Source: Xylaria sp. FL1777
Taxonomy: Eukaryota > Ascomycota > Sordariomycetes > Xylariales > Xylariaceae
DNA length: 64,000 nt
Reading direction: 5' to 3'
Assembly (NCBI GenBank): GCA_022578965.1
Contig: MU400563.1
Coordinates: forward strand, 1-64,000
Positions within the stretch are counted from its first letter, which is position 1. Each line of letters starts with the position of its first letter. The translations under genes and the position numbers were made by a program. The notes below the pieces were generated by a model. It was not told the origin of the DNA, ran no database searches, and worked only from the letters and a program-made list of their open reading frames with translations. Below, one piece after another: positions 1-12,686 of this stretch.

Positions 1-2955
1 TTTATTTTTATCAAAAAAAAATAAGCTATTTTTTAAAATTAATAAAAAACAGCAGCTATATACCTTTAATTATAAAAAAGCAAAAAAAAAAAAAAAAAAA
101 CTAAAAAACTATAGCTAAATATAAATTAGCATAAAGTATTATATATGTTTTACTTCTTTTGCTTTCTTTTTAGCTTTTTAGAACTATTATTTATTAGTAA
201 TTCTTTATTATGCTTTAATAGTTTAAATTATATTAATAAATCTATAGCTAATAATATATTTATATATATAAAAAAAGCACTTAAAAGTAATATAATTATA
301 GTTAATTTTATTAAAAATAACAAAACAAAAGTTATAGCTATTACTAAGCGTAAAGTTAACTAGCTTAACTATATACTAAGCGTTTAATAAATATTTAACT
401 GCTGCTTTATTTATATTTTTAATGTTAATTTTAAAGTTAAACAAGATATATTTTTAGTAGTATTTTTAATTTATGTTTTATTTACAAAATGCTTAACATG
501 CTTATTAAAAACATACTAATATATTATAAAAAGCTTAGTATATAAAACATAGCTATATTCTTTTTATTTATTTTATTTAAATATTTTTATAGCATTATAA
601 ACTAAAAAAAACATAATATTTATATTAACTACTTTATTAAATATAGCAGCAATATATTATTAAACCTTTTTTAGCATAAAATATTTTGCTATACTATTAA
701 TAGCAAAGTTTAAGTATTAATATAAGTTTACAAAGTGTTTTATGCAAAATTTTTAAAGCTTTTACTATAAAAACCAAAAAATAATCCTTTTTTAAAGCGT
801 AAACTGCTAGTATATTTTTAATAGCAACCTTAATAATTAGCTAAAGTTATAATAATATAAGTTATAGCACACTTTTTATTATATATTCTTTTGCTTTTTA
901 AGATCTTTATTATTTAGCTATTATAAAAACTATAAAACATATTTTTTAAAGCATTTTATATTTATAAACTTATATATGTTTAGCTAAACAGCTTATAGTT
1001 TATTTTTAAACTTTAGTTTAGCTTTAGTTTATTTAGCAAGCTTAACTAGCTTAAATTATTTTAGTTTAAAGTTAACTATTAAACTATTTTTATTTTTAAG
1101 CTTATTAATTGCAATTAATTAATAGTTTAATAGTATAAACTATATATAGCTAAACGTTAAGCTTTTTAACGTGCTATTATTTATGTTTATTATAAAGTAC
1201 AAATTATTTTAATTGTTTTTTAGTAGCTTTTTTTTACGCTTTAGTTTAAAAAGTTTAACTTTTTGCGCTTTTAATAAATCGAAATACTAATAAAAAACAA
1301 AAAAAAATACTATTTTTTATATTATATTATTTTAAATAGCTTAGCTAAACTTTTATAACAGGTTTAAAAAGTTTTTAAAAGCAATAAAGCTAAACTAAAT
1401 AATACGCGTTATATTACAAATATTTATCTTTATTTTAAAAGCTATAATAATAAACATAATCTAACAAAAAAAGTTTAGCTTTATAAACTTGTTATATAAC
1501 CGCTATTAATTATTAAAACGTATATTTATATTATATTTTTAAACAAAGCGCTTTACTTTAATTAAAGTAAACCTTAACTTTTAAAGCTATATTATTAAAA
1601 AATAACGCGTAATAATAAGCTTTTTTTTGCTATTTATAAAAACAATAGTTTTAAAAATTAAGTATGCTATACTATGCTATATTTTGCTAATTAAAAAACT
1701 TAATTATTAGTAATTTTTTATAATAATACTTTTTTTTATAAAATAAACAATAAAAAATATATTAAGCTAATTAACTAAAGCATAAACAAATTATAGTTCC
1801 TTTAAATAAGTACTTTATTATTAAAATCTAGCTTTAAGCAATATAAACCTTTAAGCGTTTAAGCTTAATATAATAATATAGCTAAACTATAATATATTTT
1901 ATAAAATTAACATTTTTATATAATATATATTAAAGTATACAATTTAGAAATCTTTTTATTAATAAACTATATAAAGCTTATTAATAGCTATAAACATAAT
2001 TTTTTAATTAAACAAAAAGTTATAAAGCAAATTAATAAAGTATTTTTAAGTAGCTTATTTAAGCTTAAAAATAACATATATAAAACATTTTAAAGCTAAC
2101 TTAGCTTATATAGCATTATTTTATTAAACAATAAAAACATACTTTTATAACTACTTATATAATACTAATTAACCTTTATTATATTATTTATTATTAATAA
2201 TAAATAAGTATTAAAAATTTAAGCAATTAAATTAAACTAATTATATTTTAATTGTTTTAATAAACATAACTATAAAGTTATTATGCTTTATATAATAACT
2301 AAAATAGTTTATAATATAATGCTTTTTTTATAACTAGTTTAAGCTATTAATATAATATTACTATAATAAAATACTATATGCTAAATTAACTTAACTTGCT
2401 TAGTTTTAAGCTTAAGCTTATATAATTTATTAAGTTAATAATAATTTAAAATAGCACTAGTAATAGCTTATATAAAGTTATATTTTAACATATGCTATTA
2501 GTTATGTTTTAATTGCAGCAAAATATACTGCATAAAATACCAAATATAATTATTAAGTAAATGCTTTAATACTACATTATTAGCTAATTTATTTAATTTA
2601 CTAAGCTTTTTAATAAATTCTAAAAGTTCTAAAGCTATTAGTTTTTTTAAAAAGTAATTATTAACTAAGCTAAAGCTAAAATCGTTAAAAGTTTGCAGTT
2701 TTATAATAAAGTAAAAAAATAATACTAGTTAATAAATTAACAAATAAAGCTTAACTTTTAACTATTTAAGCTTAAAACATTATAACATAATAAAATATTT
2801 TAATTATAAAGTTAGCGCTAAATATAAATATTACTATAAAAAGCCTTAAGCAATATTATAATTATTATTTTTAGGTTTTGTTAGCAAATAGTTTATAAAT
2901 ATAAATAATATATATATATATACAAAGTAAACCCTAGCTCGAAAATCAACAAAGG

Positions 2956-3083
2956 TGCCTTAGACTAAAATACATAAAACGTAAGCCCTAGACCTATAAA
3001 TACATCTGCACAAGCCTTTAAAGAAAATAAGTCATAGCTTGCAGCAAGCGTAGCCTGCTGTTCTATGTTTTTAGTCTAAAGCA
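2956..3083. mobile_element. Small MITE-like inverted-repeat element inside the AT block
   Basis: A 128-bp island of clearly higher GC lies inside the AT-rich block. Its left end begins TGCCTTAGACTAAAA and the reverse complement of its right end begins TGCTTTAGACTAAAA. The similarity continues for about 24 bp, giving terminal inverted repeats. There is no coding capacity. No convincing target-site duplication is visible. It either arrived after RIP stopped here or was too short to be recognised. Some other palindromic relic is the alternative. Confidence 0.55.
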
Positions 3084-3089
3084 CTTAAA

Positions 3090-4195
3090 ATAAATAGCGC
3101 TTTTTTTTTGCATAGTTATTAGCACTTGTTTTAAAAAAAACAATAAAGCTAACGCTATAGCATAATTGCTAATATATACCTTAAACAAAATAATAAAGCT
3201 AATATTGCAGTGCTTTTTTTTTATAAAAAAGGTTTACAAAAACTATGCTTATAACTATTAACTAATAAATAAACTTTTAAGCTTTTATTTAACTAAAATA
3301 AGGAATTTTTTAATATGCTTATAAGCTAATATATTATATGCTTGCAGTAAAAAAAACAATAAAGCTAATGCTACAGCGCTTTTTTTTTGCATAATTATTA
3401 ATACTTACTTTAAAAAAAATAATAAAGCTAACGTTATAGCATAGTTGCTAGTATATACTTGCTTTAAAAAAAACAACAAAGCTAATGCTATAGCGCTTTT
3501 TTTTTGCATAGTTATTAACACTTGCTTTAAAAAAAACAATAAAGCTAACGTTGTAGTATAATTGTTAATATATGCTTTAAATAAAACAATAAAGCTAACG
3601 CTGCAGTGCTTTTTTTTTGCAAAAAAGTTTTGCAAAAACTACGCTTACTATTATTTACTAATAAACAAACTTTTAAGCTTTTATTTAACTAAAATAAAAA
3701 ATTCTTTAATATGTTTATAAGTTAATATATTGTATATTTGTAGTAAAAAAAACAACAAAACTAATGTTATAGCGCTTTTTTTTTGCATAATTACTAATAT
3801 TTGTTTTAAACATAACAATAAAGCTAATACTATAACGTTTTTTTTTTACAAAAAAGGTTTGCAAAAATTATGCTTATAATTATTAACTAATAAACAAATT
3901 TTTAAGCTTTTATTTAACCAAAATAAAAAATTCTTTAATATGTTTGTAAGCTAGTATATTATATGCTTATAATAAAAAAAACAACTAAACTAATGCTATA
4001 GTGCTTTTTCTTTGCATAATTACTAGTATATATTTTAAACAAAACAATAAAGCTAATATTGCAGTGCTTTTTTTTTGCAAAAAAGTTCTGCAAAAACTAT
4101 ACTTATAACTATTTACTAATAAACAAACTTTTAAGCTTTTATTTAACTAAAATAAAAAATTCTTTAATATACTTATAAGCTAATATATTATACTT
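3090..4195. repeat. Tandem array of diverged AT-rich units
   Basis: A block containing a run of T, then GCA, AATAAAGCTAA-type words and ACTTTTAAGCTTTTATTTAACT recurs at least four times (around 3240, 3645, 3870 and 4095). Smaller internal subunits of about 100 bp also repeat. Copies differ mostly by A/G and C/T exchanges. The array therefore predates the RIP that degraded it. Confidence 0.7.
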
Positions 4196-6289
4196 AAATA
4201 TTTTTTTAGTTAAAACGTTTTATAGTTTAAAAAGTATAAAATTTCTTTAAGCTAAAAACGTTTAATTTAAATTATGTTATATTTAAAAAAAGCGCTTTTA
4301 TTATTTTTGTTATAAATTAATAGCAAAAAAATAATAATAATTTGCTTGCTTTAATTATAGTTTGCTTAATATTAACTAGCATTATATAAAGCAGCTATAA
4401 CTATAATTCTTTTTATAATATTAATAATATGCTTTTTTAAGCTAAAAACAGCAAAAAATTCTTAAAAAATGCTTTATAATACTAAATATTAAATTAATAC
4501 AATAATAACTTATAAAATAACGCTTAAAAAAACTATAAAAAAAAAACACTAAGTATTACTTTTATAATTTTTAAAAGTAACTAAAACAAAAAAAAAAGCT
4601 AAATAAGCATACTACAAGTTTTAAAGCAAAAAAACAAAAGTAATATAGCAAGCACTTAAAAAAAAAAAAAAAGCCTTTAGTTATAAAATAAAACAAACAT
4701 AAAAGCATAGTTAAAAATAAATATTTACAAAAACATTTAAAGATTTTAAATTGCTATAAAGCTTAGTTAAATAAGCTAAGTTAGCTTATAAGCTAGCTTT
4801 AAAAGTTATAGCAATTTTACTGCTAAAAAAAACAAAAAGTAAGCTTTTTTTTGCTAATACTTTTAAGAAAAAAAAAATTAAAAGTATAAATGTTCTTTAA
4901 AAAAAAATAAAAAGAAAAAAAAACGTATAGCAGCTAATAAAAAAAAGCAAAAAAAAAAAGCTAAAGCTTATATAGCTTTTATATTAAAAATAAAAATAAA
5001 AACGTTAATATTTTTTATGCTAAAGCAAAAAAAACACAAATAATTAAGCAAAGCAAAAAAGCTTACTTATTAGTTTATATAATAAGCAAGCTTTAATAAA
5101 AACAAGCTAACTAATGTTTTTTTATTGCTTATTAAAACAAATAAGTTATTATTATTAACTTTTAAAAAAAAGTTAATATAAGCTTTAATAAATTTAAATA
5201 ATTTAAAAAAAACTAATATAAATTAAACTATTAATATAGTTAAATAGTTTTTAAGCAGTAATAAATATAATAATAATTTTTAAATTATTAAAAACTTAAG
5301 CAAATTAAATAAAAGCATTATTAATTTATTTATAATAGCTTAAAACAAATGTTTTAAATATATAATTAAAGCTTTTAAAACAACTAAAATAAAACATTTA
5401 AAAACTAAAATAAAGGTTTTTTTTATTAATTTATACTTTAGCAATAAAATAACTACTTATAAGCATTATATAAAAAGCTTAACCTTAAAAAAGTTAATTT
5501 AATAAGTAATAATAAAAATTAAAACTTTTATTTAAAATATAAAAGCTTAAAAAGCTAAAAATTAACTTAAAAGCAAACTTATAAGCAATAAAAAAAGCAT
5601 AGCTAAAAAAAATCTAACGTTAAAACTAAACTTTTAGCTAAAAAAATAATTAAAAAAAAAAAAACTTAAAATTACGCTTAAAAAAAAATAAATAAGCATA
5701 TAAATTTAAACTAAAACAAGCAATAGCTATTTAGTTATAGCTAAACAAAAGCTTAGCAAAAATAAAGCTTTTAAAAAGTATAGCAAGCTATTAAAGCATA
5801 AAATAGCTATAATAATATAAATACGCACTAAAAAAATAAGTTTAAAAATATTTTTATATAAAAAGAAAGTTTTAAGCAAAAAGTTTAAAAGCTTTATAAA
5901 AAAAAGTTCTTTTATTTTTTAACTTTATTTTTTATTTAGCAAGCTAATTAATAAAAATTAATGTTTATAAAGTAATAAAGCTTTAAAGTAGCAATATAAA
6001 TATTATTATATAAAGTTTTTATTTAGCTTTTTATATAGTTTTATTTATAAATATACAAATAAAAAAACTATACTATAAAGCAATATAATAAATTATTAAT
6101 AATAATATTATTTTTTTTTTATTAATAATATTAAAAGCTTTTATAATGTTAAACTGTAGTAAAAATATAATGCTTTTTTTGCTAATTGCTTTTTTTGCTA
6201 TTTTTAATATTAGTTTAATAGCTATATTTGTTAATTTGTTTTGTTTGTTTTTTATTTAATTATTTAACAAAAAACTTTTAAGCTTAGCT

Positions 6290-6665
6290 ACTTAATTTTA
6301 AACAATAAAAATAATAGCTAAAAACCTATTATTATTATTAACTAAATTATTTTAAGCATATAAAACTTACTAAATAATTTAAACTTTAATTTATTTATAT
6401 AAGCAAAAGCTTATAATTTATTTAAAAAAAATTACGTTAAATATAAAAAGCAAATAAAATATAAAGTTTAATTAAGTTTATAAGTTTTTTTAAACAAAAA
6501 TAATAGCTAAAAACTTACTATTATTATTAACTAAATTATTTTAAGCGTATAAAACTTATTAAATAATTTAAACTTTAAGTTGCTTATATAAATAAAAGCT
6601 TATAATTTGTTTAAAAAAAATCGCGCTAAATATAAAAAGCAAATAAAACATAAAGTTTAATTAAA
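6290..6665. repeat. Tandem duplication of a ~188-bp unit
   Basis: The segment from about 6290 is followed directly by a second copy from about 6480. Both contain AATAATAGCTAAAAAC, TTATTATTATTAACTAAATT and AAATATAAAAAGCAAATAAA in the same order. Differences are mainly transitions, for example ATTACGTTAA in one copy against ATCGCGCTAA in the other. Confidence 0.7.
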
Positions 6666-6675
6666 TCTTTAAACT

Positions 6676-7141
6676 TTTTTTATTAAAGCTATAATTATTT
6701 ATAAAGCTAAAAAAAAAATTTATATTAGTTTTAAACTTTTTTTTTATAAACATTAAATTAGTAATAAGTTTAATAATTTAAACATAATATTATATATTAT
6801 AAGCAATACTTATTTAAGCTTTATAATTAAATATTTTGCTAAAAAATAGTATAGCTAAAATATTTATATTATTACTAAAAATAAAAGCGTTTTTAGCTTA
6901 AAAAGCTATTATAACAATAAAAATACTAATAACTATTTTAATAAAAGTATAGCTAAAAGTAATAACGTTTTTATTATTTTTTTAAAGCATTAATATTGTA
7001 GCTATAACTTTAGCTTTTTTTATAACAAAATACTTATTAAAAGTTTTAATATTATTATTTAAGTTATTATTTTTATTATTATTAAAAAAGTTTAATAAAG
7101 CAAAAATAGCTAATATAGTATATTTATAGCTTTATGCTTTA
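6676..7141. repeat. Left copy of a ~465-bp direct repeat (candidate LTR)
   Basis: The sequence beginning TTTTTATTAAAGCTATAATT is repeated collinearly at about 11118-11583, in the same orientation and 4.44 kb away. The two copies stay alignable for about 465 bp, with mostly transition differences. Spacing and length fit the two LTRs of a RIP-destroyed retrotransposon of roughly 4.9 kb. No termini, primer-binding site or polyprotein survives to prove it. Confidence 0.55.
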
Positions 7142-7261
7142 AAAAAATAAATGTTTTTTATATAAAAAACATTTAACTTAATACTATTTAAAACATAAAT
7201 AAGCAAATTATTAATAAAACTTAAAAATAATATATATTAGCTAAGCTTTATATTTATTATA

Positions 7262-7402
7262 TATATATAAATTGCTTTTTTTTATATAAATTGCTTTTTT
7301 TTATATAAATTGCTTTTTTTTATATAAATTGCTTTTTTTTATATAAATTACTTTTTTTTATACGAATTGCTTTTTTTTATATAAATTGCTTTTTTTTATA
7401 AG
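7262..7402. repeat. 20-bp minisatellite, about 7 copies
   Basis: A 20-bp unit reading TATATAAATTGCTTTTTTTT is repeated head to tail about seven times. A few units carry single changes (TTACTT, TACGAATT). It sits just downstream of the left 465-bp repeat copy. Confidence 0.85.
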
Positions 7403-9299
7403 TTTTTAAACTATAATATTTAAACAGTATTTTTTTTTTTAATTTTTTAACTAAAATTACTAGCTTTACAAAAAAAATTTAAACCTTAAAGCTTTAAATT
7501 ATTATTATGCATAAAATTAAAGCTTTAGCATAATAACTTTATATATATACTTAAAAAGCAATATTTAATAATATTTTTAATTTTTATTTTTTTATATATA
7601 ACAAAAAATGTATTATTAGTATTATTATAATTATAAAGCAGCAATACTTTATTATTTATATAAAATGCTTTTATAATATAACGTTAGTTAATTTTTTTAA
7701 TAGTTATTTTAATTAAATATTATAAATAAACAAGTTTATTTAAAAAAGCTAATTAAGTAGCTTTATTAATATTTTTTTTTTGCTATAACTATTATATTTA
7801 AACATGCTATAATTTTTTGTTTTTAAAAAAGCTTTTTATAATAAATATTTTTAAATATATTTTTTTAATATTTATTAATATAATATTATTAACTTTATAT
7901 TAATTTAAATAATTTAACTTTTATAAAAACAGTTTATTTATTTATAAATATTTTATAATTAAGCAAAAAGTATTAATTAATTAATATAACTATAATATAT
8001 TAAACAATTATTTGCTATAAAGTTTTATATAAACTTTTTAAATAAAGCTAAATTAATAATTTTTTTTGTAATAATAATTAAATAGTTTATGCTTTTATTA
8101 TATATTTATAGTAGCTTTATTATTAAATAATATAAAAATAATATTATTAAATTAAATTATTTTAATAAAAGCTATTTAATTTTTAGAACTTTATATTAAG
8201 CTTTAAAAGCTATATAATTAAATAAACATAAATTAAAACTGTTTAATAAACTTAGCTTTTTTAGCTTTAATAAATATATAAGCTTTTTTTAGTTCTAAAA
8301 GCTTACTAAAAGCTATATAAAAAATTAATTTATAAATATAAAATATAATAACAATTTTTAATATAATACTTTTTTTAAAAGCTAAAAAAATATTTATAGC
8401 TAAGTTTTATTAATAATAATTAAAAGTTTTTATTTTTTACTAAAAGTAATACTAAAATATAATTTGCTAATTAAAACTATTTACTTATTTAAAAATATAA
8501 TTAATATTTATAATAAAAACATTTTAAAAGTTTATAGTATAATTAATAGCATATTATTTTATAAACGTTATTAAAAATTTATATATAAATATTATTTATA
8601 TGTTAAATTAAAATTTAAAATTATTAAAAATAATATATTAATTATAATTATAGTAATATTTATAATAATTAATAATATATTTAATAAAATTTATAATTTG
8701 CAAAAATAATTAATAAAATCTTTAATATTTAAATATAAATAACTTTAATTTATAATAAACTTTTTTGTTTATATTTATATTAAGCTTAAATATAATTTAA
8801 ATTTAATTATTTATAAAATTGTTAAATTTATTATAATTATTTATTAGTAGTTTAAAAAACAAAATTTTATAAAAATAAAACTTTTTATTTTTATATTAAA
8901 AAGCACTATTAAAATATATATATTTAATAATTCTAAATAAAAAATGCTAAAAAAATCAAAGCTTATTAAAAAAATTACTATTATTAATATATATTAAACA
9001 TTATTAATATATATTAAAAAATAATTTAAATTAAACTTAATATAGTTTTTGTTTTTTTTTTAAGCTTTTAATAAATTAAAAAAAATAGCAATAATATGCT
9101 TTTTATTTTTTTTTAAAGCTAAAAAAATAAATCTTTTATAATAAAAAGCAAATTAAATTAAAGTTAAAAATAATAATATAATAATTATATTGCTTTATTT
9201 AAATAAGTTATTTTTTTTTACTTTTAATATAACTTAAATTTAAAGATTAACTTTATTAAAAGCTATTATTAAAAATACTTTTTAAATAAAATATAAATT

Positions 9300-9510
9300 T
9301 ATTTAATGCTAAAAAATAAACAAAATTTAAGCAAAGTTTTATTATAAAACGTTATAATTTAATTAAAATAACTTATTTAAAAATAAAATTTATTTTTATA
9401 AATTAAAATAAAAATATTATTTAAAAGTTTAAAATAGCTAAAATATTTTAATATAACTAAAAAATAATATAATTTTTAATAATTATTAAAGTAGGTTTTT
9501 ATTTATATAA
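9300..9510. repeat. Direct repeat, first copy (second at about 10480-10690)
   Basis: About 200 bp here, including TTATTTAAAAATAAAATTT and TAAATTAAAATAAAAATATT, recurs in the same order and orientation at about 10480-10690. Differences are mostly C/T and G/A. The pair lies between the two 465-bp repeats and may be internal duplicated retroelement sequence. Confidence 0.6.
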
Positions 9511-10097
9511 AAAAAAGTTATAAGCTATAAATATTAAAATATTTATTTAGTAATATTAGCTATGCTATTTTAAAGTTTTAAAAATAATAAAAGTTTAAGC
9601 TTATATAATTATATATAAAATAATTTTATTAGTTTAAACAAAATAAATATATAAAATATAATGCTTATAATAAATAATAACTAAAATAAAACTGCTTTAA
9701 AAAAAAAACTATGTTATATTTATTTAAATGTTAGTTTTAATATATATATATATATAAATATTTATAAATTAATATTGCTAAATTTTATTAAAATAAATAA
9801 GCAAAATATTAATAAGCTACTATAATTTTTACTAAAAAAGCAGCAAAAAAAAAAAATTATAAATACTATTTAAGCTAGTAAAAAATAAACAAAAAGCAGT
9901 AAATTTTTAATAAATTAAAAAAAAACATTAAAATATTAGCTAATTAAATAATATTAGTTTTATATTAATAAAAAATAACTATAAATAGCTAAACTTTATT
10001 TAATTTAATATAATAAATATTTTAACTTTAAAAAAACCTTAAAAGCAAGTATAAATATTAATATTATATATTAAGTAAGTATATAAAAAAAATATAA

Positions 10098-10165
10098 AAA
10101 AATGCAAAAAAATGCAAAAAAATGCAAAAAAATATAAAGAAATACAAAAAAATACAAAAAAATAA
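10098..10165. repeat. 10-bp minisatellite (AAAAAATGCA-type)
   Basis: Units of the form AAAAAATGCA are repeated several times and grade into AAAAAATACA variants. That is the C/T-type decay seen elsewhere in the block. Confidence 0.75.
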
Positions 10166-11117
10166 AAAAATATAATTAATATATAAGCATTATAAAAAGC
10201 TAGTTTTATATATTATTTTTTGCATTTTTTTATATTATTTTAGCTTTAATACTTAATAAAAACATATTTTATTTTTAACTTTATTTTTATATATAAATTT
10301 TTAGTTAAAATTAGTTTAATATTTATTTTTTTTATTAATATATTATTACTTAAATTAAAAGTTATGCATAAAAAAAATATACTATTAAAAAAAGTTTAGT
10401 TTTTTAGTTAAATTTTTAATATAGTTTAATATAAATATAGTTTGCTTAAAAATAAATAAAATATAAATTTGCTTAATATAAAAAAGCAAATAAAATTTAA
10501 GCAAAATATTATTATAAAGTATTATAGCTTAACTAAAGCAATTTATTTAAAAATAAAATTTGTTTTTATAAATTAAAATAAAAATATTATATAAAAGTTT
10601 AAAATAGCTAAAAAACTTTAATATAGCTAAAAAATAATATAGTTTTTAATAATTATTAAAATAAAGTTTTGTTTATATAAAAACAAATAAAAAAAAATTA
10701 AAAGCTATAATAAAAATTTTAATTATATTAATTATTAAAACTTATGTTTTATTTAAAATTAATATTGCTTTTTTTGCTTTAAAAATATAAAAGCTGCAAT
10801 AAAAATCTTAGTTATACTAGTTATTAAAATTTATATTTTATTTAAAATTAATGCTACTTTTTTTACTTTAAAAATATATAAGCTACAATAAAAATTTTAA
10901 TTATAATAATTTTTGTTTTTATTATTAAATATTTATAAATATATTTATAAATATATTAATAAAATTAAAAGCTAAAGCTATAAAATAAAATCTAAAATAA
11001 ATACTAAAAATAAATTAAGCATTAAAAAATCTTATTATTTGTTTTATTAAAAATAATATAAGCAAAAATGTTTTAAATAAAATAAAAAACATTAAATTTT
11101 TTTATTATTAAAATAGT

Positions 11118-11583
11118 TTTTTTTATTAAAGCTATAATTATTTATAAAGCTAAAAAAAAAATTTATGTTAATTTTAAACTTTTTTTTTATAAATGTTAAA
11201 TTAATAATAAGTTTAATAGCTTAAATATAATATTATATATTATAAATAATGCTTATTTAAGCTTTATAATTAAATATTTTATTAAAAAATAATATAGTTA
11301 AAATATTTATATTATTATTAAAAATAAAAATATTTATAGCTTAAAAAGCTGCTATAATAATAAAAATATTAATAATTATTTTAATAAAAATATAACTAAA
11401 AATAATAATATTTTTATTATTTTTTTAAAGCATTAATATTATAGCTATAACTTTAGTTTTTTTTATAATAAAATATTTACTAAAAGTTTTAATATTATTA
11501 TTTAAGCTATTATTTTTATTATTATTAAAAAAATTTAATAAAGCAAAAATAGCTAATATAATATATTTATAGTTTTATGCTTT
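11118..11583. repeat. Right copy of the ~465-bp direct repeat (candidate LTR)
   Basis: This is the partner of the repeat at 6676-7141, in the same orientation. It carries the same succession of words, for example TAATTATTTATAAAGCTAAA and TTATATATTATAA. If these are LTRs, the element between them has lost all recognisable coding sequence. Confidence 0.55.
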
Positions 11584-11870
11584 AATACTAAATGTTTAAT
11601 TATTAAAGCTTATGTTTTATTTAGAACTAATGTTATATTTTTTGTTTTAAAAATATAAAAGCTGCATTAAAAATTTTAGTTATGCTAATTTTTAAAACCT
11701 ACGTTTTTTTAAAACTAATATTGCTTTTTTTTGTTATATATTATATTTTTACTTTTTAAACTTTTAAATTATTTATATGTTTTAAATTATTTTAGAAATT
11801 TAATTTTATATGTTTATTTATAGCTAACTAAAGCGCTTAAAATTACAAAGTATATAATTAACTTTTTTCA

Positions 11871-12686
11871 GAAAAATTAACTGCATTAAGCTACTGCGTT
11901 TTCTTTTTTTTTTTATCTTTGATCTTTTATTCTATCGTTCCACTTCGTTCCACTCATTACAACGTTAACGTAAGGTTTTCTTTCTCATTACTCCGTAATG
12001 CAGAAAACCTTCGGCCACAAATAAAGCGACCGTAGCTAATTTCCATGATGTTTTGCGTAATGGTCGAATCCATACTTCAAAATCTAGCGCAATACCCATA
12101 CTTTCATTCCTACCATATAACTCAGCCCAGACTTACTCCAACTGGCTAGTCAGCTCATTCAGCCACTCTACTCTACTTCACTAGATACATACCTACTCGA
12201 TCCTAGGTGACTAATATATTCCTCTTACCTGTGTACCTAGGTAATTGGGAAGCGGGTGGTAATGTTTTGTTTGAAATGTCAGTGTTTAACAGGGCACTCC
12301 CCATGAGGGACACCATATTGAAGGTAAGTGCCTACACTCCCTTTCGTGCTTTCTCACATTATGTGCCTACAGTGCACCAAATCGGGTCTCCAAGGGTGGA
12401 AGGGTCTATTGAAGTTTGCTTGGAAATGCTCGCAGTTTCCCGCAACTCTGGAGACAGCAAGACCACCGTCTCTGCATTTTCCTTCGTCCATCTCCATTTT
12501 TTCGTCCCCCATTTCCCATCTTCCACTACGCAACTGGCAATGCAGTCCTCCATCCCTACGTTCACTCATCTGGTCGCCTTGTAGCCATCCTCTACCTGAA
12601 ATACCTGAGATTCTCCCTCTCCTTGCGTTTTCTCAACTTTTCCTATTCGAACCACCAACCCCTTTTTGCCATTCACGTCCATCAAA
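11871..12686. other. Transition zone and upstream region, no supported gene
   Basis: Composition returns to normal here. The region contains a strong hairpin at about 11972-12010, described separately. Pyrimidine-rich sequence with CTTTTCC-type tracts precedes the ATG at 12687 and probably forms the promoter and 5' UTR of the RNase H-like gene. Overlapping frames on both strands between 12200 and 12860 look like chance. Confidence 0.5.
11972..12010. repeat. Nested palindrome, copy 1 of a dispersed hairpin
   Basis: AGGTTTTCT and AGAAAACCT form perfect arms, and CATTAC/GTAATG forms an inner stem. A near-identical element in the same orientation with similar flanks (AACRTTAACGT) lies at about 36531-36568. 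It may be the end or body of a small non-autonomous element, or a structured terminator. No function can be assigned from sequence alone. Confidence 0.6.

Larger units (their letters stand above)
1..11870. repeat. AT-rich, RIP-degraded repeat island
   Basis: This stretch is almost entirely A and T. Surviving G and C sit mainly in short GCT/AGCT contexts. Open frames are short, low-complexity and not credible. Many segments recur as direct or tandem copies that differ mainly by C-to-T and G-to-A changes. That is the footprint of repeat-induced point mutation on old transposons. Composition switches to normal fungal values between about 11830 and 11930. I see no gene in it; the substructures are listed separately. 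Confidence 0.9.

Noticed and set aside
145..363. Short plus-strand ORF in the AT-rich block
   Set aside because: Low-complexity Ile/Asn/Lys/Phe composition typical of AT-rich noncoding sequence, with no motif.
3405..3635. Repeat-containing minus-strand ORF (LALLFFLK units)
   Set aside because: The repeated peptide is simply the translation of the AT-rich tandem array; no start context or conservation.
1..11870. Centromere interpretation of the AT-rich block
   Set aside because: AT-rich RIP-mutated repeats also form fungal centromeres, but this block is short and adjoins ordinary genes; nothing specific supports it.
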